This document shows positions 5,922-15,098 of a stretch of 15,984 nt of DNA, in pieces. The stretch is from Pseudomonadota bacterium (GTDB taxonomy: Bacteria; Pseudomonadota; Alphaproteobacteria; Acetobacterales; Acetobacteraceae). Location: NCBI GenBank assembly GCA_023424475.1, contig JAFADX010000220.1:1-15984 (forward strand). Direction: 5' to 3'. The position numbers and the translations under genes were made by a program. The notes beneath the pieces are model-generated. The model made no database searches. It saw only the letters and a list, made by a program, of their open reading frames with translations, and had not been told where the DNA came from. The first letter of the stretch is position 1. The number at the start of each line of letters is the position of its first letter.

Positions 5922-7418
5922 ATGCCTGCCGTCACCGAGACGATCGAAACCGTCCAGTCCGTCACCGAGTCCGGCTACAAGTGGGGCTTCGAGACGGATA
6001 TCGAGATGGAGTTCGCCCCCAAGGGGCTGAACGAGGAGATCGTCCGCTTCATCAGCGCCAGGAAGAACGAGCCGGAATGGCTGCTCGAATGGCGCCTGCG
6101 CGCCTTCTCCGCCTGGAAGTCCATGGAGGAGCCGCGCTGGGCGGCGGTGAAGTATCCGCCGATCGACTACCAGGACGCCTATTACTACGCCGCGCCGAAG
6201 CAGAAGAAGGCGCCGAAGTCGCTCGACGAGGTCGATCCCGAGCTGCTGAAGACCTACGCCAAGCTCGGCATTCCGCTGCGCGAGCAGGAGATCCTCGCGG
6301 GCGTCGAGGGTGCGGGCGAGACGCCGGCCGAAGGGCGCATGCCGGTCGCGGTGGACGCGGTGTTCGACAGCGTCTCCGTCGCGACCACCTTCAAGGACCG
6401 GCTGGAGAAGGAAGGCATCATCTTCTGCTCGATCAGCGAGGCGGTGCAGAACCACCCGGAGCTGGTGAAGAAGTACCTCGGCACCGTGGTGCCGCAGGGC
6501 GACAACTTCTTCGCCGCGCTGAACAGCGCGGTCTTCACCGACGGCAGCTTCGTCTACATCCCGAAGGGCGTGCGCTGCCCGATGGAGCTGTCGACCTATT
6601 TCCGCATCAACGCCAAGAGCACCGGCCAGTTCGAGCGCACGCTGATCATCGCCGACGCCGGCGCGCATGTCTCGTATCTCGAAGGCTGCACGGCTCCCAT
6701 GCGCGACGAGAACCAGCTCCATGCCGCGGTGGTCGAGCTGGTCGCGATGGATGACGCGACCATCAAGTATTCCACCGTGCAGAACTGGTACCCCGGCGAC
6801 GCCGAGGGCAGGGGCGGCATCTACAACTTCGTCACCAAGCGCGGCGCCTGCCGCGGCGCGCGGTCCAAGATCTCCTGGACGCAGGTGGAGACGGGCTCGG
6901 CCATCACCTGGAAGTACCCCTCCTGCATCCTGCAGGGGGAGGACAGCGTGGGCGAGTTCTATTCCGTCGCCATCACCAACAACTACCAGCAGGCCGATAC
7001 GGGGACGAAGATGTTCCACATCGGCCCGCGGACGAAGTCCACCATCGTGTCCAAGGGCATCAGCGCCGGGCGCGGGCAGAACACCTATCGCGGCCTGGTG
7101 CGCATCGGCGCCAGGGCGGCGGGCGCGCGCAACTTCACGCAGTGCGACAGCCTGCTGATCGGCGACCTCTGCGGGGCGCACACCGTGCCCTACATCGAGA
7201 ACCGCTGCCTCTCGGCCAAGGTGGAGCACGAGGCGACCACCAGCCGCATCGCCGAGGACCAGCTCTTCTACTGCCGCCAGCGGGGGCTGACGGAGGAGGA
7301 GGCGGTGGGCCTCATCGTCAATGGCTTCTGCCGCGAGGTGCTGAAGGAGCTCCCGATGGAGTTCGCGGTCGAGGCGCAGAAGCTGCTGCAGATTTCCCTT
7401 GAAGGTTCCGTGGGCTGA
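5922..7418 (+). CDS. sufB: Fe-S cluster scaffold protein SufB
   Basis: SufB (498 residues, close to the 495 of E. coli SufB) forms the SufBC2D scaffold that builds nascent Fe-S clusters in the cytoplasm. The C-terminal beta-helix core is intact. Cys256 in GCTAP corresponds to E. coli Cys254, the sulfur entry site. Cys408 in TQCDS corresponds to Cys405, and Glu435-His436-Glu437 to the Glu432-His433-Glu434 cluster-site residues. The C-terminus NGFCREVL...ISLEGSVG is nearly canonical. The ATG at 5922 is chosen because it opens a typical SufB N-terminus and follows GGAG at 5910-5913, which overlaps the regulator stop. An upstream in-frame open stretch is a shadow of the regulator gene. sufC follows after 2 bases. 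Confidence 0.98.
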   Translation: MPAVTETIETVQSVTESGYKWGFETDIEMEFAPKGLNEEIVRFISARKNEPEWLLEWRLRAFSAWKSMEEPRWAAVKYPPIDYQDAYYYAAPKQKKAPKSLDEVDPELLKTYAKLGIPLREQEILAGVEGAGETPAEGRMPVAVDAVFDSVSVATTFKDRLEKEGIIFCSISEAVQNHPELVKKYLGTVVPQGDNFFAALNSAVFTDGSFVYIPKGVRCPMELSTYFRINAKSTGQFERTLIIADAGAHVSYLEGCTAPMRDENQLHAAVVELVAMDDATIKYSTVQNWYPGDAEGRGGIYNFVTKRGACRGARSKISWTQVETGSAITWKYPSCILQGEDSVGEFYSVAITNNYQQADTGTKMFHIGPRTKSTIVSKGISAGRGQNTYRGLVRIGARAAGARNFTQCDSLLIGDLCGAHTVPYIENRCLSAKVEHEATTSRIAEDQLFYCRQRGLTEEEAVGLIVNGFCREVLKELPMEFAVEAQKLLQISLEGSVG

Positions 7419-7420
7419 TC

Positions 7421-8163
<743 letters not shown>

Positions 8164-8167
<4 letters not shown>

Positions 8168-9456
8168 CGGTCCAGGTCGCTGCCGGCGCCGCGGGCTTCC
8201 TCGCCCGCTACGAGGGGCTGAAGGACCACCTGCCCGGTGCCCGCAGGTCCTGGCTGAACGCGCTGCGCGCCGACGCCGCGGCGCATTTCGCGGCGCGTGG
8301 CTTCCCGACCCGGCGCATCGAGCAGTGGAAATACACCGACCTCGCGCCGGTCGCGCAGGCGTCCTTCGCCGAGCCGCTGACCATGGTCGAGGGCACGATC
8401 GCCCTGCCGGTGCCCAACGCCGCGCATCGCGCCGTCTTCGTCGACGGGCGGTTCCGTGCGGATCTTTCGGCTCTCGGGGGGCTCGCCTTCCGGGTCTGCG
8501 GCCTGGCGCAGGACCTCGGGGCGGCCGAGCCGTTCCTGGGCGCGCTCGCGAAGCCCGGGAACGAGCCGCTCGCCGCACTGAACACGATGCTGTTCGAGGA
8601 CGGCATCCTTCTCGACGTGCCGGAAGGTGTCGATGCGGGGGTGCTGGAACTCGTCTCCGTCGCGCTCGATCCGGGCCGTCCCTTCGCCTTCCATCCGCGG
8701 CACCTGATCCGCCTCGGCGCGGGGGCAAGTCTGACGCTGATCGAGACCGCGACGGGCCGCGGCCAGTGCCTGCACAACCCGGTCTTCGAGATCGGGGTCG
8801 CCGAGGGCGCGAGCTTCACCCACGGCCGGATGCTGCAGGAGGAAGCGACCGTCTTCCACCTGTCCACCATCTACGCGACCATCGCCGCGGGCGGTACCTA
8901 CGACAACTTCACCGTCGCCGCCGGGCCGCGCCTGACGCGCAACGAGATCCACGCCGCGCTGACGGGCCCGAAGGCCGCCTGCCACATGAACGGCGCGCAG
9001 ATGGCCGCCGACGGCCAGCATGTGGACACGACGACCTCGCTCGATCACGCCGCGCCCGACTGCGCCAGCCGCCAGACCTACAAGACGGTGCTCGCCGGGC
9101 GCTCGCGCGGCGTCTTCCAGGGCAAGATCCATGTCCACCAGGTTGCCCAGCGGACCGACGGCTACCAGATGAACCAGGCGCTGCTGCTCTCGGAGGAAGC
9201 CGAGATCGACAGCAAGCCGCAGCTCGAGATCTATGCCGACGACGTGAAGTGCAGCCATGGTGCGACGGTGGGTGCTCTGGATGCCGACAGCCTGTTCTAC
9301 CTGCGCTCCCGCGGCATCCCCGAGAGCCAGGCCAAGGCCATGCTGGTCGAGGCCTTCCTCCATGAGGCTGTGGAGACCGTGACCGACGAGACGCTGCGCG
9401 CCGCCCTGACGCGGGCGCTGGACAACTGGTGGTCAAGGCAGGGAAAGGCTGCGTGA
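8164..9456 (+). CDS. sufD: Fe-S cluster assembly protein SufD
   Basis: SufD (430 residues) is the SufB paralogue in the SufBC2D scaffold and is implicated in iron acquisition. The N-terminal helical region contains RIEQWKYTDL (51-60), the usual start of the SufD fold. The C-terminal beta-helix ends in KCSHGATVG, where Cys363 and His365 match the E. coli Cys358 and His360 at the SufB-SufD interface. LRSRGIPESQAKAML (380-394) is the SufC-binding C-terminal helix region. The sequence is more divergent than SufB, as usual. The start ATG at 8164 overlaps the sufC stop (ATGA), and its stop overlaps the sufS start (TGATG). Confidence 0.96.
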
Positions 9457-10703
9457 TGGATACGCTGGCCCCGTCCGGTTTCGACGTCGCGCGCACCCGG
9501 CAGGATTTCCCGATCCTGTCGCAGCCGCAGGCGCGCGGGCGGCCGCTGGTCTTCCTCGATTCAGGCGCTTCGGCCCAGAAGCCGCGCGCCGTGATCGAGG
9601 CCATGGCCCGCTGCATGGAGACGGCCTATGCCAACGTCCATCGCGGCGCCTATCGGCTGTCCGAACTCGCGACCGATTCCTACGAGGCGGCACGCGCCGC
9701 GACGGCGCGGTTCCTCAACGCCGCCGATATGCGCGAGATCGTCTTCACCAGGAACAGCACGGAGGCGATGAACCTCGTCGCCCATTCCTGGGGCCGCGGC
9801 GTGATGAAGCCCGGCCAGGCGGTGCTGATCTCCGAGTTGGAGCACCACGCCAACATCGTCCCGTGGCAGATGCTGCGCGACGACAAGGGCATCGAACTGC
9901 GCGTCTGCCGCGTGACCGACGCGGGCGAGCTCGACATGGAAGACCTCGGGCGGAAGCTCGCCGACGGCAAGGTCGGGCTGGTCGCGGTCGCGCATATGTC
10001 GAACGTGCTCGGCACCGTCACGCCGGTGGAGCGGATCGTCGCGGTCGCCCATGCCCATGGCGCGAAGGTGCTGCTGGACGGTTCCCAGGCCGCGGTGCAC
10101 CGGCGCGTGGACGTGCAGGCGATCGGCTGCGATTTCTACTGCTTCACCGGACACAAGCTCTACGGGCCGACGGGGATCGGCGTGCTCTGGGCGCGGCTCG
10201 GCCTGCTGGACCGCATGCCGCCCTTCCTCGGCGGCGGCGACATGATCTCGGCCGTGACCTTCGAGAAGTCCGAATGGGCCGCCGTGCCCGCGAAGTTCGA
10301 GGCCGGCACGCCGCCGATCGTCGAGGCCGTCGGCCTGCACGCCGCCATCGACTATGTCACCGCCATCGGCATGCCGGCGATCGAGGCGCATGAGCGCGCG
10401 CTGGTGGACCATGCGATGGGCGCGCTGTCCGAAGTGCCGGGGCTGTCGCTGCTCGGCCGCGCGCAGGACCGCGGCGGGGTCTTCGCCTTTACCCTCGATG
10501 CCGCGCATCCGCACGACCTCGCGACGCTGCTCGACCGCGCCGGCATCGCCGTACGCGCCGGGCGGCATTGCGCGGAGCCCCTGCACGCCCGCTTCGGGCT
10601 GGACAACGGCACGACCCGCGCCTCCTTCGGTCTCTATACGACGACGGAGGAGGTCGACCTGCTCGCACGCGCGCTGACCGAGGCGCGGGAGTTCTTCGGA
10701 TGA
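9456..10703 (+). CDS. sufS: Cysteine desulfurase SufS (group II)
   Basis: SufS (415 residues) is the PLP-dependent cysteine desulfurase that converts cysteine to alanine and holds the sulfur as a persulfide. The PLP-binding lysine is Lys234 in TGHKLYGPTG, and Asp208 (DGSQ) and His131 (EHHAN) contact the cofactor. The persulfide cysteine is Cys372 in RAGRHCAEPL, in the tight group II loop. The start at 9456 is preferred over an in-frame ATG at 9429, because it begins the family-like N-terminus and shares one base with the sufD stop (TGATG). No sufE is present nearby. The next gene is a SufU, so this SufS probably passes sulfur to SufU. Confidence 0.97.
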   Translation: MDTLAPSGFDVARTRQDFPILSQPQARGRPLVFLDSGASAQKPRAVIEAMARCMETAYANVHRGAYRLSELATDSYEAARAATARFLNAADMREIVFTRNSTEAMNLVAHSWGRGVMKPGQAVLISELEHHANIVPWQMLRDDKGIELRVCRVTDAGELDMEDLGRKLADGKVGLVAVAHMSNVLGTVTPVERIVAVAHAHGAKVLLDGSQAAVHRRVDVQAIGCDFYCFTGHKLYGPTGIGVLWARLGLLDRMPPFLGGGDMISAVTFEKSEWAAVPAKFEAGTPPIVEAVGLHAAIDYVTAIGMPAIEAHERALVDHAMGALSEVPGLSLLGRAQDRGGVFAFTLDAAHPHDLATLLDRAGIAVRAGRHCAEPLHARFGLDNGTTRASFGLYTTTEEVDLLARALTEAREFFG

Positions 10704-11173
10704 GCGGCCTCTTCGACGACCTGCGAGACCTGTATCAGGAGGTCATCCTCGACCACGGCCGCAAGCCGCGGAACTTCCACCGGCTCGAGGATGCGGACGC
10801 GACCGCGCGCGGCGACAACCCCATGTGCGGTGACCGCATCGAGCTCTTCCTCAGGATGACGCCCGACCACCACATCGCCGAGGCTGCCTTCCTGGGCCGC
10901 GGTTGCGCCATCTCGACCGCCTCCGCCTCGTTGATGACCGAGGTGGTGAAGGGCAAGACGGCGGAGGAGGCCAAGGAACTCGGCGCGAAGTTCCGCGAAC
11001 TCGCGATGACCGGCGCCTGCCCGGATTGCGGGACGGCGCTGGCGGACGAGATGGAACGCCTGGCGCCGCTCTCCGGCGTGCATGAATTTCCGTCCCGCGT
11101 GAAGTGCGCGACGCTGGCCTGGCACACGCTGAACGCCGCGCTCGATGGGACCAAGGAGGCGAGCAGTGAGTGA
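10700..11173 (+). CDS. sufU: SufU-type sulfur acceptor (IscU/NifU-N family)
   Basis: A 157-residue IscU-fold protein of the SufU class, which in Bacillus subtilis is a zinc-dependent sulfurtransferase partner of SufS rather than a true scaffold. The four conserved ligands are Cys43 and Asp45 in MCGD, Cys69 in RGCAIS and Cys136 in RVKCATLAW. The spacing between Cys69 and Cys136 includes the insertion (about 90-130) that separates SufU from IscU, and there is no IscU LPPVK motif. Unusually, the insertion has a Cys107-Pro-Asp-Cys110 pair. The start ATG at 10700 overlaps the sufS stop as ATGA. Its last 8 bases overlap the next start. The presence of sufU with no sufE supports its role as acceptor. 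Confidence 0.94.
   Translation: MSGLFDDLRDLYQEVILDHGRKPRNFHRLEDADATARGDNPMCGDRIELFLRMTPDHHIAEAAFLGRGCAISTASASLMTEVVKGKTAEEAKELGAKFRELAMTGACPDCGTALADEMERLAPLSGVHEFPSRVKCATLAWHTLNAALDGTKEASSE
11153..11159 (+). promoter_or_regulatory. Strong ribosome binding site fixing the sufT start
   Basis: AAGGAGG inside the 3' end of sufU lies 6 bases before a GTG at 11166. This is the best evidence that sufT begins at this GTG, inside sufU, rather than at the upstream in-frame ATG at 11145. Confidence 0.7.
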
Positions 11174-11540
11174 ACCCGCCACCACCGAAACCCGCGCTGC
11201 ATGGACGCCGGACGGCGAGGTGAAGCCGCCGGTGCCGAAGGTCAGCGAGGATGCGGTCATCGCCGCGATCTCCACCGTCTATGACCCGGAGATCCCGGTC
11301 GACATCTACCAGCTCGGCCTGATCTACGCGATCGAACTGGCCGACGACGGCAAGGTGAAGGTCGAGATGACGCTCACCACGCCGTCCTGCCCCTCGGCGC
11401 AGGAGCTTCCGGGCCAGGTGGAGGAAGCGGTGAGCGCCGTCGAGGGCGTCACGGATGTCGATGTCGAGGTCGTCTGGGACCCGCCCTGGGATCAGTCGCG
11501 CATGAGCGAGGATGCCCGCCTCGCGCTGAACATGTTCTGA
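11166..11540 (+). CDS. sufT: SUF-associated DUF59/MIP18 family protein SufT
   Basis: A 124-residue protein with a MIP18-type (DUF59) domain over about residues 25-105. It has the family motif VYDPEIPVDIYQLGLIY (38-54) and the TPSCP segment with the conserved Cys75. An additional C-terminal stretch (WDPPWD, then MSEDARLALNMF) is characteristic of the SUF-linked subfamily. SufT proteins take part in Fe-S protein maturation, but the exact step is unsettled. The start is GTG at 11166, chosen for the AAGGAGG site at 11153-11159; it overlaps the sufU stop by 8 bases. The first 20 residues are Thr/Pro-rich and probably disordered. sufA follows 11 bases after the stop. Confidence 0.92.
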   Translation: MSEPATTETRAAWTPDGEVKPPVPKVSEDAVIAAISTVYDPEIPVDIYQLGLIYAIELADDGKVKVEMTLTTPSCPSAQELPGQVEEAVSAVEGVTDVDVEVVWDPPWDQSRMSEDARLALNMF

Positions 11541-11551
11541 GGAGGCCAGCG

Positions 11552-11920
11552 ATGAGCATCACCGTCGACGCCCCCCGCCCGAAACGTTCGCTGCCGCCGG
11601 TCATGACGCTGACGGAGGCCGCCGCCGATCGCCTGCGCGGCCTCTATGCGAAGGGCGAGCACGGGAAGTTGCTGCGCATCGGCGTGAAGACCAAGGGCTG
11701 CTCGGGGCTCGCCTACGACCTCTCCTGGACCGACGAGGCCGCGCCGACCGATGAAGTGATCGGCGACAAGGGCGTGACCGTGCTGATCGACCGCAAGGCG
11801 ACGCTGTTCCTGATCGGCACGGTGATGGACTACGAGGTGAAGGCGATGACCGCCGGCTTCACCTTCACCAACCCGAATGAGAAGGGCCGCTGCGGCTGCG
11901 GCGAATCCTTCCACGTCTGA
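11552..11920 (+). CDS. sufA: A-type Fe-S carrier protein SufA (HesB/IscA family)
   Basis: A 122-residue HesB/IscA-family protein that carries clusters from the scaffold to target proteins. The three ligand cysteines are Cys50 in KGCSGL and Cys114 and Cys116 in the C-terminal CGCGESF motif. The core starts with the helix LTEAAADRLRGL (20-31). Residues 1-15 are a basic, proline-containing extension. The ATG at 11552 follows AGGAGG at 11540-11545, which overlaps the sufT stop. It is the last gene of the suf operon. By sequence it could be called IscA or ErpA-like, and operon membership supports SufA. Confidence 0.94.
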   Translation: MSITVDAPRPKRSLPPVMTLTEAAADRLRGLYAKGEHGKLLRIGVKTKGCSGLAYDLSWTDEAAPTDEVIGDKGVTVLIDRKATLFLIGTVMDYEVKAMTAGFTFTNPNEKGRCGCGESFHV

Positions 11921-12073
11921 TCAGGCGCGCCGGCCGGGGCGGAGCGGCATCCATATCCCGATCCTGCGCGGGCCGTCCGGCAGCCCGGGCAATGCGGCAT
12001 GCCTGGCGGCGCGGCAGGGGTGCCCCAACCGCACGTCCGGGACGACCTCGGGGGTCACATCCGGGCCGCGGCG
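11921..12073. other. Convergent intergenic gap with GC-rich short palindromes
   Basis: This 153-base gap lies between the ends of sufA and the permease gene. It holds short palindromes such as GCCCGGGC (11983-11990) and GGCATGCC (11996-12003), and a weak stem CGGGC/GCCCG (11969-11973 with 11983-11987). No stem followed by a T-tract is seen, so I cannot point to a terminator. I see no supported gene in it. Confidence 0.5.
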
Positions 12074-13216
12074 TCAGTCCAGCGTCTGCCGGTAGCGCAT
12101 CACCGCGAGGATCGAGACGGCGCCGAGGAAGGCCAGCATCGGCCAGATGTCCGGCCAGGTGTCGGCGAACGAGTTTCCCTTCAGCATCACCCCGCGCACC
12201 ACGCGCAGGAAATGGGTCAGCGGCAGCGCCTCGCCGATCGTCTGCGCCCAGTCCGGCATGCCGCGGAAGGGGAACATGAAGCCGGACATCAGGATCGAGG
12301 GCAGGAAGAAGAAGAAGCTCATCTGCATCGCCTGGAGCTGGTTCCGCGCCACGGTGGAGAACAGGAAGCCCACCGCCAGGTTCGCGATGATGAAGATGAG
12401 AAGCCCCGTGGCCAGCACGCCGGGCTGGCCGACCATCGGCACGCCGAAGAGCGTCGTCGCCGTGCCCAGGATGACCAGCACCTGCACCGCGCCCACGACG
12501 ATGAAGGGTGCGAGCTTGCCGATCATCACCTCGGTCGGGCGCACCGGCATGGCGAGCAGGTTCTCCATGGTTCCGCGCTCGCGTTCGCGCGTCACGGCGA
12601 GCGCGGTCATGATGATCATGGTCATGGTCAGGATGGTGCCCATCAGGCCGGGCACGATGTTGTACTGGGTGATGCCTTCGGGGTTGTAGCGGCGCTGCAC
12701 GCGGACATCGACGGCGCCCGGCCCCTGCTGCAGGGCGATGAGCGGCCCTTCGAGCAGCGGCGCCAGCGCCGCCTGGACGATGCGGTCGAGCGCGCCGACC
12801 GCATTGCCCGTCGCCGCCGGGTCGGTCGCGTCCGCCATGACCAGCAGGGCGGGGCGGTCGCCGCGCATCAGGCTGCGCCCGAAGTCGGCGGGGATCTCGA
12901 CGGCGAACTGCACCTCCCCGCGCGCCAGCATGTCGTCGAGCTGCGCCGCGCTCTCCGCTGCGACCGTGACGCGGAAATAGGTGCTGGTCTGCAGCCCGGA
13001 GACGACCGCCCGGCTGAAGGAGGAATTGTCGAGGCTGAGCACCGCCGTCGGCAGGTGCCGCGGGTCGGAGTTGATGGCGTAGCCGAACAGCAGCAGCTGG
13101 ATGATCGGGATGCCGACCATCATGGCGAAGGTCAGCCGGTCCCGCCGCATCTGGATGAATTCCTTCACCACCATCGCGACCAGGCGGTGCCAGGCGAAAT
13201 GCGCTCCGCTCCTCAT
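12074..13216 (-). CDS. ABC-2 type transporter permease
   Basis: A 380-residue inner-membrane permease of the ABC-2 family (YhhJ/YbhS-like). A first membrane helix (about 29-48) is followed by a large periplasmic domain (about 50-185), then five hydrophobic segments at about 189-208, 235-257, 268-288, 300-316 and 357-374. The cytoplasmic coupling motif RERERGTMENLLAMPVRP (210-227) and the periplasmic YNPEGITQYNIVPG (177-190) are typical of the drug/lipid export group. The start ATG at 13216 overlaps the ATPase stop by 4 bases (ATGA). An open stretch running further upstream is a shadow of the ATPase gene. No second permease is present, so it probably works as a homodimer with the adjacent ATPase. 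The substrate is unknown. Confidence 0.93.
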   Translation of the reverse strand: MRSGAHFAWHRLVAMVVKEFIQMRRDRLTFAMMVGIPIIQLLLFGYAINSDPRHLPTAVLSLDNSSFSRAVVSGLQTSTYFRVTVAAESAAQLDDMLARGEVQFAVEIPADFGRSLMRGDRPALLVMADATDPAATGNAVGALDRIVQAALAPLLEGPLIALQQGPGAVDVRVQRRYNPEGITQYNIVPGLMGTILTMTMIIMTALAVTRERERGTMENLLAMPVRPTEVMIGKLAPFIVVGAVQVLVILGTATTLFGVPMVGQPGVLATGLLIFIIANLAVGFLFSTVARNQLQAMQMSFFFFLPSILMSGFMFPFRGMPDWAQTIGEALPLTHFLRVVRGVMLKGNSFADTWPDIWPMLAFLGAVSILAVMRYRQTLD

Positions 13217-14154
13217 CGGTGCGGCTCGCCGTTGGGCGACGGCGCCGCGGCCATCAGGTGGATGAAGGCGTCCTCCAGCGAGGGTTCGGACCGGCTCCAG
13301 GCGAGGTCCGGCTCGGCGCGGAAGGGCCCGATCGCCGCGACGAGCGCATCGGCATCGGCGCCGCTGACATGCAGCGTCGCGCCGAAGGGGGCGACCATCT
13401 CCACGCCGCGCCGGCCGGCCAGATCGCGCGCCAGCGCGCCGATCCGCCGTTCCGGCCCGCTGACATGCCAGGTCGACAGGCCGGAATGCCGGATCACCTC
13501 CTCCACCGAACCGACCGCGAGCAGCCTGCCGTAGGCGAGGTAGGCGATGCGGTGGCAGCGTTCCGCCTCGTCCATATAATGGGTGCTGACCAGCACGGTC
13601 ATGCCGCCTTCGGCGAGGGTATGGATCTCGTCCCAGAATTCGCGTCGCGCCTTGGGGTCGACGCCGGCGGTCGGCTCGTCCAGCAGCAGCAGCTCGGGCT
13701 CGTGCAGCACGCAGGCGGCCAGCGCCAGGCGCTGCTTCCACCCGCCCGAGAGCGTGCCCGCGAGTTGCCCGCTGCGCTCCGCGAGGCCGAGGCGTTCCAG
13801 CGCCGCGTCCACCGTCGCATGCCGCCGCGGCAGGCCGTAGAGCCGCGCGACGAAGTCGAGGTTCTCGCGGATCGTGAGGTCCTCGTAGAGGCTGAAGCGC
13901 TGCGTCATGTATCCGACGCGGCGCTTGATCTCCCACGCCTCTGTCAGGATGTCGCGCCCGAGGCAGGTGCCGGTGCCACCATCGGGCACCAGCAGGCCGC
14001 AGAGCATGCGGATCGTCGTCGTCTTGCCGCTGCCGTTGGGCCCGAGGAAGCCGTGGATCTGCCCGCGCGCGACATCGAGGTCGAAGTCGTCGACCACCGT
14101 CCGCTGGCCGAACCGCTTGGTCAGGCCGCGCACCGAGATGGCGGGCGCGGTCAT
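13213..14154 (-). CDS. ABC transporter ATP-binding protein
   Basis: A 313-residue ABC ATPase that powers the adjacent ABC-2 permease. Walker A GPNGSGKT is at residues 38-45, Q-loop Gln85, signature LSGGWKQR at 135-142, Walker B LLLLDEPT at 155-162, and the switch histidine is His192 in THYMDEAE. About 90 residues follow the nucleotide-binding core, forming the C-terminal regulatory domain common in ABC-2 exporter ATPases. Only one nucleotide-binding domain is present, unlike the fused double ATPases of YbhF-type systems, so it should form a homodimer. The start ATG at 14154 overlaps the adaptor stop (ATGA) and begins right at the first strand of the domain. Open sequence further upstream is a shadow of the adaptor gene. 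Confidence 0.95.
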   Translation of the reverse strand: MTAPAISVRGLTKRFGQRTVVDDFDLDVARGQIHGFLGPNGSGKTTTIRMLCGLLVPDGGTGTCLGRDILTEAWEIKRRVGYMTQRFSLYEDLTIRENLDFVARLYGLPRRHATVDAALERLGLAERSGQLAGTLSGGWKQRLALAACVLHEPELLLLDEPTAGVDPKARREFWDEIHTLAEGGMTVLVSTHYMDEAERCHRIAYLAYGRLLAVGSVEEVIRHSGLSTWHVSGPERRIGALARDLAGRRGVEMVAPFGATLHVSGADADALVAAIGPFRAEPDLAWSRSEPSLEDAFIHLMAAAPSPNGEPHR

Positions 14155-15098
14155 GGGCGGGCCCGCACCGTGACCGGCTGCCCCGGCGTCGGCGCGCCCG
14201 GCATGTCGGCGAGGACCGCTTCCATGCGCCAGACCAGTTTCGCGCGGGTCTCGCGGCTGTAGATGACGGGCGGCGTGTATTCGGCTTCCTGCGCCACGCG
14301 GCTGATGCGCGCGGTGAGGTCCTGCGGACAGCCGTCGCAGGATACCGCGACGGTCTCGCCGGGATGGAAGGCGGAACGCTGCGCCTCGGGCACGAAGAAG
14401 ACGACCTTGATCGCCTCGGGCGGCAGAAGGCTGATGACGGTGCCGCTTGCTGGCGCCCATTCGCCGGGGCGGCGCAGCACGTCGTCGACGATGCCCGCCG
14501 CCGGGCTCGCGACGCGCCGCTGCGAAAGATGCCATTCCGCCTGCGCCAGTGCGGCGCGGGCGGCCTCGGCGGCAGCGCGGGCGGAAGCGACCCGGTCCTC
14601 GCGCGCGGGCAGGCGGGCGGTCGCGAGGTCGGCGCGGATGCGGTTGCGCTGCGCCTCGGCCTGCTGGGCGGCCGCGCGCGCCTGGTCGAGCGCCTGTTCC
14701 GAGGCGACGCGCGTGCGCGCCAGCTGCTGCTGGCGCTGATACTGGATACGCGCGAGTTCGAGCGCCGCCTCCGCCTCGGCGAGCTGCGCCTCGATCGAGG
14801 CGATCTCCTCCGGCCGGGCGCCCTTCAGCAGGTCCGCGAGATCGCTTTCGGCCCTTTCGAGCGTCGCGCGCGCCTGGGCGACGGCGGCGCGCTGCAGGTC
14901 GTCGTCCAGGCGGAAGAGCGGCGCACCGGCGGCGACCGTCGCGCCCTTGGCGACATCCACCGCGGCGACCCAGCCGCCTTCCGGCGCGGCGATGCGCAGG
15001 TAGTCGGCATCGACATAGCCTTGGAAGTCGTTGCCGGCGGGTGGCTTGTCGCAGCCGGCCAGCGCCAGGGCGAGCATCAGGCAGGCGAGGCGCCTCAT
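14151..15098 (-). CDS. HlyD-family periplasmic adaptor lipoprotein
   Basis: A 315-residue membrane fusion protein linking the ABC-2 transporter to an outer-membrane channel. It begins with a lipoprotein signal peptide ending in the lipobox LAGC, with Cys16 as the acylated residue. Asp17 at position +2 is the classic signal for retention in the inner membrane. The lipoyl/barrel half-motif (about 33-65) is followed by a long Ala/Gln/Arg-rich coiled coil (about 66-195). The second lipoyl half RRVASPAAGIVDDVL (194-208) and a beta-barrel domain follow. Cys254 and Cys257 (CDGC) sit in the barrel and could form a disulfide. EAEYTPPVIYSRETR (271-285) is a hallmark of the YhiI/YbhG-like branch. It overlaps tetR upstream and the ATPase downstream by 4 bases each. 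No outer-membrane factor gene is in the window. Confidence 0.93.
   Translation of the reverse strand: MRRLACLMLALALAGCDKPPAGNDFQGYVDADYLRIAAPEGGWVAAVDVAKGATVAAGAPLFRLDDDLQRAAVAQARATLERAESDLADLLKGARPEEIASIEAQLAEAEAALELARIQYQRQQQLARTRVASEQALDQARAAAQQAEAQRNRIRADLATARLPAREDRVASARAAAEAARAALAQAEWHLSQRRVASPAAGIVDDVLRRPGEWAPASGTVISLLPPEAIKVVFFVPEAQRSAFHPGETVAVSCDGCPQDLTARISRVAQEAEYTPPVIYSRETRAKLVWRMEAVLADMPGAPTPGQPVTVRARP

Noticed and set aside
5664..7229. 521-codon minus-strand open frame opposite the Rrf2 gene and sufB
   Set aside because: Low-complexity Arg/Leu/His/Asp-rich translation with no motif, lying wholly opposite well-conserved sufB. It is a high-GC artefact.
11969..12026. Terminator hairpin after sufA
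   Set aside because: Stems are only 4-5 bases or plain palindromes and none is followed by a T-tract, so this cannot be called in such GC-rich DNA.
11999..13534. 511-codon plus-strand open frame opposite the ABC permease and ATPase
   Set aside because: His/Arg/Asp-rich antisense shadow of a clear permease with membrane segments and the RERERGTMENLLA motif.
13217..13936. 240-codon N-terminal extension of the permease frame
   Set aside because: It overlaps the ATPase coding region and is Arg/Ala-rich shadow; the ATGA overlap start at 13216 fits the operon pattern.
14155..14535. N-terminal extension of the ATPase frame into the adaptor gene
   Set aside because: The extension has no domain and overlaps the adaptor. 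The start at 14154 begins at the normal first strand of the ABC domain.
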